DNA from: Candidatus Gottesmanbacteria bacterium RIFCSPLOWO2_01_FULL_49_10
Lineage (GTDB): Bacteria > Patescibacteriota > Microgenomatia > UBA10105 > UBA927
NCBI GenBank assembly: GCA_001781025.1
Contig: MFJZ01000044.1
Location: 5,831 to 12,199, forward strand
Length of the DNA stretch: 6,369 bases
Direction of reading: 5' to 3'
Shown here: piece after piece, positions 4,755 to 6,369 of the stretch
How positions within the stretch are numbered: the stretch's first letter is position 1
How the letters are laid out: each line of letters opens with the position of its first letter
The notes under the pieces: generated by a model
The model's input: only the letters and a program-made list of their open reading frames with translations
The model's database searches: none
What the model was told of the DNA's origin: nothing
Made by a program: the position numbers and the translations under genes

Positions 4755-5301
4755 GTATTCCCAATTCCTTACTCTTGGGAATACTGGAAAAGCAAGCCAT
4801 CGCGTCAAATTCTGGGTCGGATAACCGAAGCATTTCAAACGATACCCGTCTGATCAATTCAAACTTTGGATTGCCTTCGTACTCTTTCTTAAAGCTTTTA
4901 TAGTCCGTATTAAAATCGGCATCTCCTCTCTTAACGATCTTCGAATCTGGTTTGCGAATCTTTACCAGTCTTAAAGGACCGGCCATCGTGATAATCGGTT
5001 CGTTCAAAAGGTACGTATAGCCGCTCTGAGTTCTCTCTACTATCTTGCCGAGAGTTTGAATGATGTGAGTGAATTCTTGGTATTCTTCTTCGCTATGACA
5101 AAAAATGCAGGCAAACTCTACGGGGACAGCCGTCTCGTCAGTATGCGCATTCTTTAACTCGACGCTTCGCCGGACGACGTATGTGATGGTATCAACAAGA
5201 GCTAAAGCTTTCACGGATTTTCCATGATAAACACTGTTGAAATATTTACGCGCCGTACTGATAAACTCCGTATGTAAATATGCCCTTAGAGTAAGGCACA
5301 T
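4747..5301 (-). CDS. Conserved hypothetical protein (184 aa)
   Basis: No named domain is recognised. The region PLRLVKIRKPDSKIVKRGDADF (109-130), then FKKEY, then LIRRVSFEMLRLSDPEFDAMACFS (149-172) and KSKELGI at the end resemble a hypothetical family I associate with CPR genomes; this is from memory, not a search. The protein is soluble and mixed alpha/beta, with an Arg/Lys-Asp-rich centre (KIRKPD, RGDADF) that could be a functional surface. The ATG at 5301 makes the gene overlap the 3' end of the PIN gene by 56 bases. The next candidate start is a GTG at 5214, which would remove the overlap but also cut the helix EFISTARKYFNSVY, which looks real. There is no SD or clear -10 at 5301. It is probably co-transcribed with the PIN pair; a role in that system is inference from position only. 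Confidence 0.65.
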   Translation of the reverse strand: MCLTLRAYLHTEFISTARKYFNSVYHGKSVKALALVDTITYVVRRSVELKNAHTDETAVPVEFACIFCHSEEEYQEFTHIIQTLGKIVERTQSGYTYLLNEPIITMAGPLRLVKIRKPDSKIVKRGDADFNTDYKSFKKEYEGNPKFELIRRVSFEMLRLSDPEFDAMACFSSIPKSKELGIQF

Positions 5302-5743
5302 TAATAATGAATAAGAGGTTAAATACTGACTGTATAAAATCCGTCGTATCCCGCGTCAATAAACATATACGATTCTGATACTGCATAAGTGTCGCGCCGA
5401 GAAATAAGTCTGTCAGACTCATGACCGTTCCGTGAATTCCATAATCTTGAATCAATGTATACACCAGTTCCACAGTTTTTGGGGATATCGGTAACGATAT
5501 ATCAACAATATCGTCTATTAATTTCATTTTTTCTTTGTATTTTGTATCGTCAGCTGACCCTTTCAGCAGTTCATACCTGACGGCGTCGATGGTCACAAGC
5601 GTTACATCTGCAGTTTTTAAGTCGTTGAAAAGCCGACTATATACAGTGGGTTTTACGACGGCGTCCCGGAACACGTTCGTATCCAGAAGAAGATGTTTGT
5701 TTTTAAGAAAGGGAAAAAGCGTGGGGGGATAGAGTATCTCCAT
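5246..5743 (-). CDS. PIN-domain ribonuclease, VapC-like toxin candidate
   Basis: A 165-residue PIN-domain protein. The acidic metal-binding residues are in the expected order: D21 (LLLDTNVF, with N23), E58 (VRYELLKG), D112 (SLTDLFLGA) and D132 (LLTRDTTDF, with D135 nearby). PIN proteins are Mg/Mn-dependent endoribonucleases; VapC toxins of this fold cut tRNA or rRNA when released from their antitoxin. The intact site suggests an active enzyme. Compared with a minimal VapC (about 130 residues) it has about 12 extra residues at the N-terminus (MEILYPPTLFPF) and a Tyr-rich tail (GIFTYGVYQYGA). Its ATG lies inside the 3' end of a small Lys-rich ORF in another frame, the usual overlapping antitoxin-toxin layout. 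Its 3' end overlaps the next gene. No regulator other than the upstream ORF is visible. Whether it is a toxin or a housekeeping PIN nuclease is not decided by sequence. Confidence 0.82.
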   Translation of the reverse strand: MEILYPPTLFPFLKNKHLLLDTNVFRDAVVKPTVYSRLFNDLKTADVTLVTIDAVRYELLKGSADDTKYKEKMKLIDDIVDISLPISPKTVELVYTLIQDYGIHGTVMSLTDLFLGATLMQYQNRICLLTRDTTDFIQSVFNLLFIINVPYSKGIFTYGVYQYGA

Positions 5744-5867
5744 GTTTTAATTTTTTTTCCAGCAAATACTTAACCTCTTCCTCGAAGCTTTTTTTAACCC
5801 TTTTGGCGACTTTTGTAAAATCGCTTTCCTTAATCAATTTTTTTCTTCTTATTGTGGGCAACGTCAT
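5703..5867 (-). CDS. Small Lys-rich ORF, candidate antitoxin of the PIN protein
   Basis: A 54-residue ORF (MTLPTIRRKKLIKESDFTKV...). It is strongly charged, with a predicted long helix FTKVAKRVKKSFEEEVKYLL (17-36), typical in size and character of small antitoxins, but I cannot assign it to VapB, RHH, Phd or another family. Support for translation: AGGTGA lies six bases before the ATG (the best SD in the window), and a consensus promoter lies just upstream. Its last 13 codons overlap the start of the PIN gene in another frame (41 bases), suggesting coupled translation. The C-terminal HGDTLSPHAFSLS looks less protein-like and may simply be forced by the overlap. Basic N-terminal residues (RRKK) could bind DNA or RNA. 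If an antitoxin, it would neutralise the PIN RNase and repress its own promoter. Confidence 0.6.
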   Translation of the reverse strand: MTLPTIRRKKLIKESDFTKVAKRVKKSFEEEVKYLLEKKLKHGDTLSPHAFSLS

Positions 5868-5873
5868 ACTTCA

Positions 5874-5879
5874 TCACCT
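5874..5879 (-). promoter_or_regulatory. Strong Shine-Dalgarno AGGTGA of the candidate antitoxin
   Basis: AGGTGA on the minus strand is a six-base match to the SD consensus, six bases before the ATG at 5867. From the promoter spacing, transcription should start at about 5879, so the SD would occupy the very 5' end of the message. Confidence 0.6.
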
Positions 5880-5910
5880 AAGCACAGCATACAGGAGCGA
5901 TAATCAGGTG
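5875..5910. promoter_or_regulatory. Inverted half-sites CACCTrA bracketing the PIN-pair promoter
   Basis: CACCTAA at 5875-5881 and, inverted, TCAGGTG at 5904-5910 (CACCTGA on the other strand) match at six of seven bases, about 29 bases apart. They flank the -10 box and touch the -35 box, where an autorepressor such as an antitoxin-toxin complex would bind. Short repeats like this can occur by chance. Confidence 0.25.
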
Positions 5911-5914
5911 TCAA
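5886..5914 (-). promoter_or_regulatory. Consensus promoter TTGACA-N17-TATGCT for the PIN pair
   Basis: On the minus strand a perfect -35 TTGACA (5914-5909) is separated by 17 bases from TATGCT (5891-5886; four of six matches to TATAAT). The predicted start at 5879 leaves a 12-base leader containing the SD. This is the best sigma70-type promoter in the window. It differs in style from the extended -10/leaderless starts to the left. Confidence 0.6.
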
Positions 5915-5942
5915 TAACTCGTCAAGGACTATACCGACGGGA

Positions 5943-6369
5943 TTACGAATCACAATCTTCATCTAAAAATTCTAATTTGTTGGTATCTATTATCATCAAG
6001 GGATATGTTTTCCCAAAATATCGGTAGGCTCTTATTCTCAATTCGGGCTTGGATCGTAAATCCCTAGTGTAGTCTGCTACTGCCATTTCTAGATCTTCGA
6101 TCATTCTCCCCAAATGAAGAAGACAGTCCCTATTTTTGATTTTCTTCAAATGATATAGTCTTGTTTCTTGACTCTCATCAAGAGTATAGTGTCTGACAGT
6201 ATAGAAATGCACTAACGACCAGCGTAAACCACACAATTTATCTGGATTGTAATGACCGTAATTATTAAGATATTTTTGTACAAAGGTTTTTATTCTTCTA
6301 TTAGTCTCCTTCTGTCCATAGCATCCAGTAAACAACCCGCCAAAAAAGTCTATCGCGCAAATCCACAAA
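5943..6369 (-). CDS. Hypothetical protein with RX4H motif, 5' end cut by the window
   Basis: At least 141 residues are visible. The frame is open to the right edge; the only start candidate is a TTG at 6368, so the true N-terminus is probably outside. The chain is helical: FFGGLFTG, then RRIKTFVQKYL, then LCGLRWSLVHFYTVRHYTL, then LHLGRMIEDLEMAVADYTRDL. R49-WSLV-H54 (numbered from the TTG) fits RX4H, the catalytic motif of many HEPN ribonucleases. The LR..LVH.Y context resembles hypothetical proteins seen in many bacteria, but I cannot name the family. It ends LEFLDEDCDS and is followed by the PIN-pair promoter on the same strand, so the two may be independent units. This region is the most AT-rich of the window. 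An RNase role is inferred from the motif only. Confidence 0.6.
   Translation of the reverse strand, partial: LWICAIDFFGGLFTGCYGQKETNRRIKTFVQKYLNNYGHYNPDKLCGLRWSLVHFYTVRHYTLDESQETRLYHLKKIKNRDCLLHLGRMIEDLEMAVADYTRDLRSKPELRIRAYRYFGKTYPLMIIDTNKLEFLDEDCDS

Noticed and set aside
5803..6027. 74-aa plus-strand frame with a hydrophobic start
   Set aside because: Looks like a small membrane protein at its N-terminus, but it is antisense to the candidate antitoxin, the promoter and the RX4H gene, and has no SD or promoter of its own.
1..6369. Recoded genetic code (TGA as glycine)
   Set aside because: DUF2000, deaminase and SDR genes all end at TGA exactly where their families end.

Overview
The window looks like a piece of a Patescibacteria (CPR, Parcubacteria-like) genome. 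The evidence is small tightly packed genes, several starts with no Shine-Dalgarno but a -10 box about one turn upstream (leaderless pattern), and protein families that read like CPR versions (COG1092 methyltransferase, dCMP-deaminase-like, DUF2000, PIN proteins). TGA is used as a stop in three recognisable genes, so this is standard code 11 and not the recoded Gracilibacteria/Absconditabacteria code. The lineage is inferred from style, not from a marker gene.

Layout. (1) Left edge, 1-183: the first codons of a minus-strand gene leaving the window, with a good SD and a TTGACA-type promoter. (2) 184-1271: a small coiled-coil protein (minus) and a COG1092 rRNA-methyltransferase-like gene (plus), divergent from a perfect 20-bp palindrome that holds both ATGs and, read either way, an extended -10 box. 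(3) 1278-3774, all minus: a 12-TM MFS transporter followed 5 nt later by a deaminase, then a DUF2000 protein and a CutA-like protein, the last two each with its own candidate -10. (4) 3868-5867, all minus: a lysine-rich small ORF (54 aa, with a strong SD and a consensus promoter) overlapping a PIN-domain RNase in the manner of a VapBC toxin-antitoxin pair, then a conserved hypothetical protein, a start-less 42-codon open stretch, and a short-chain dehydrogenase. (5) 5943 to the right edge, minus: a hypothetical protein with an RX4H motif of the type seen in HEPN RNases, cut by the window end.

Base composition falls from about 50-58% GC in sampled lines of the left part to 25-38% in the right part. 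The change is near 3775-3867, so the PIN/hypothetical/SDR/RX4H block may be accessory DNA. The left part reads like housekeeping genes (rRNA modification, nucleotide deamination, transport). The most notable points are the palindromic divergent leaderless promoter at 385-404, the one-mismatch palindrome over the convergent stops at 1264-1283, the unlisted antitoxin-like ORF, and the unexplained start-less reading frame at 4609-4737. I see no tRNA, rRNA, CRISPR array, insertion sequence or replication origin. No stretch over 300 bases lacks a gene.
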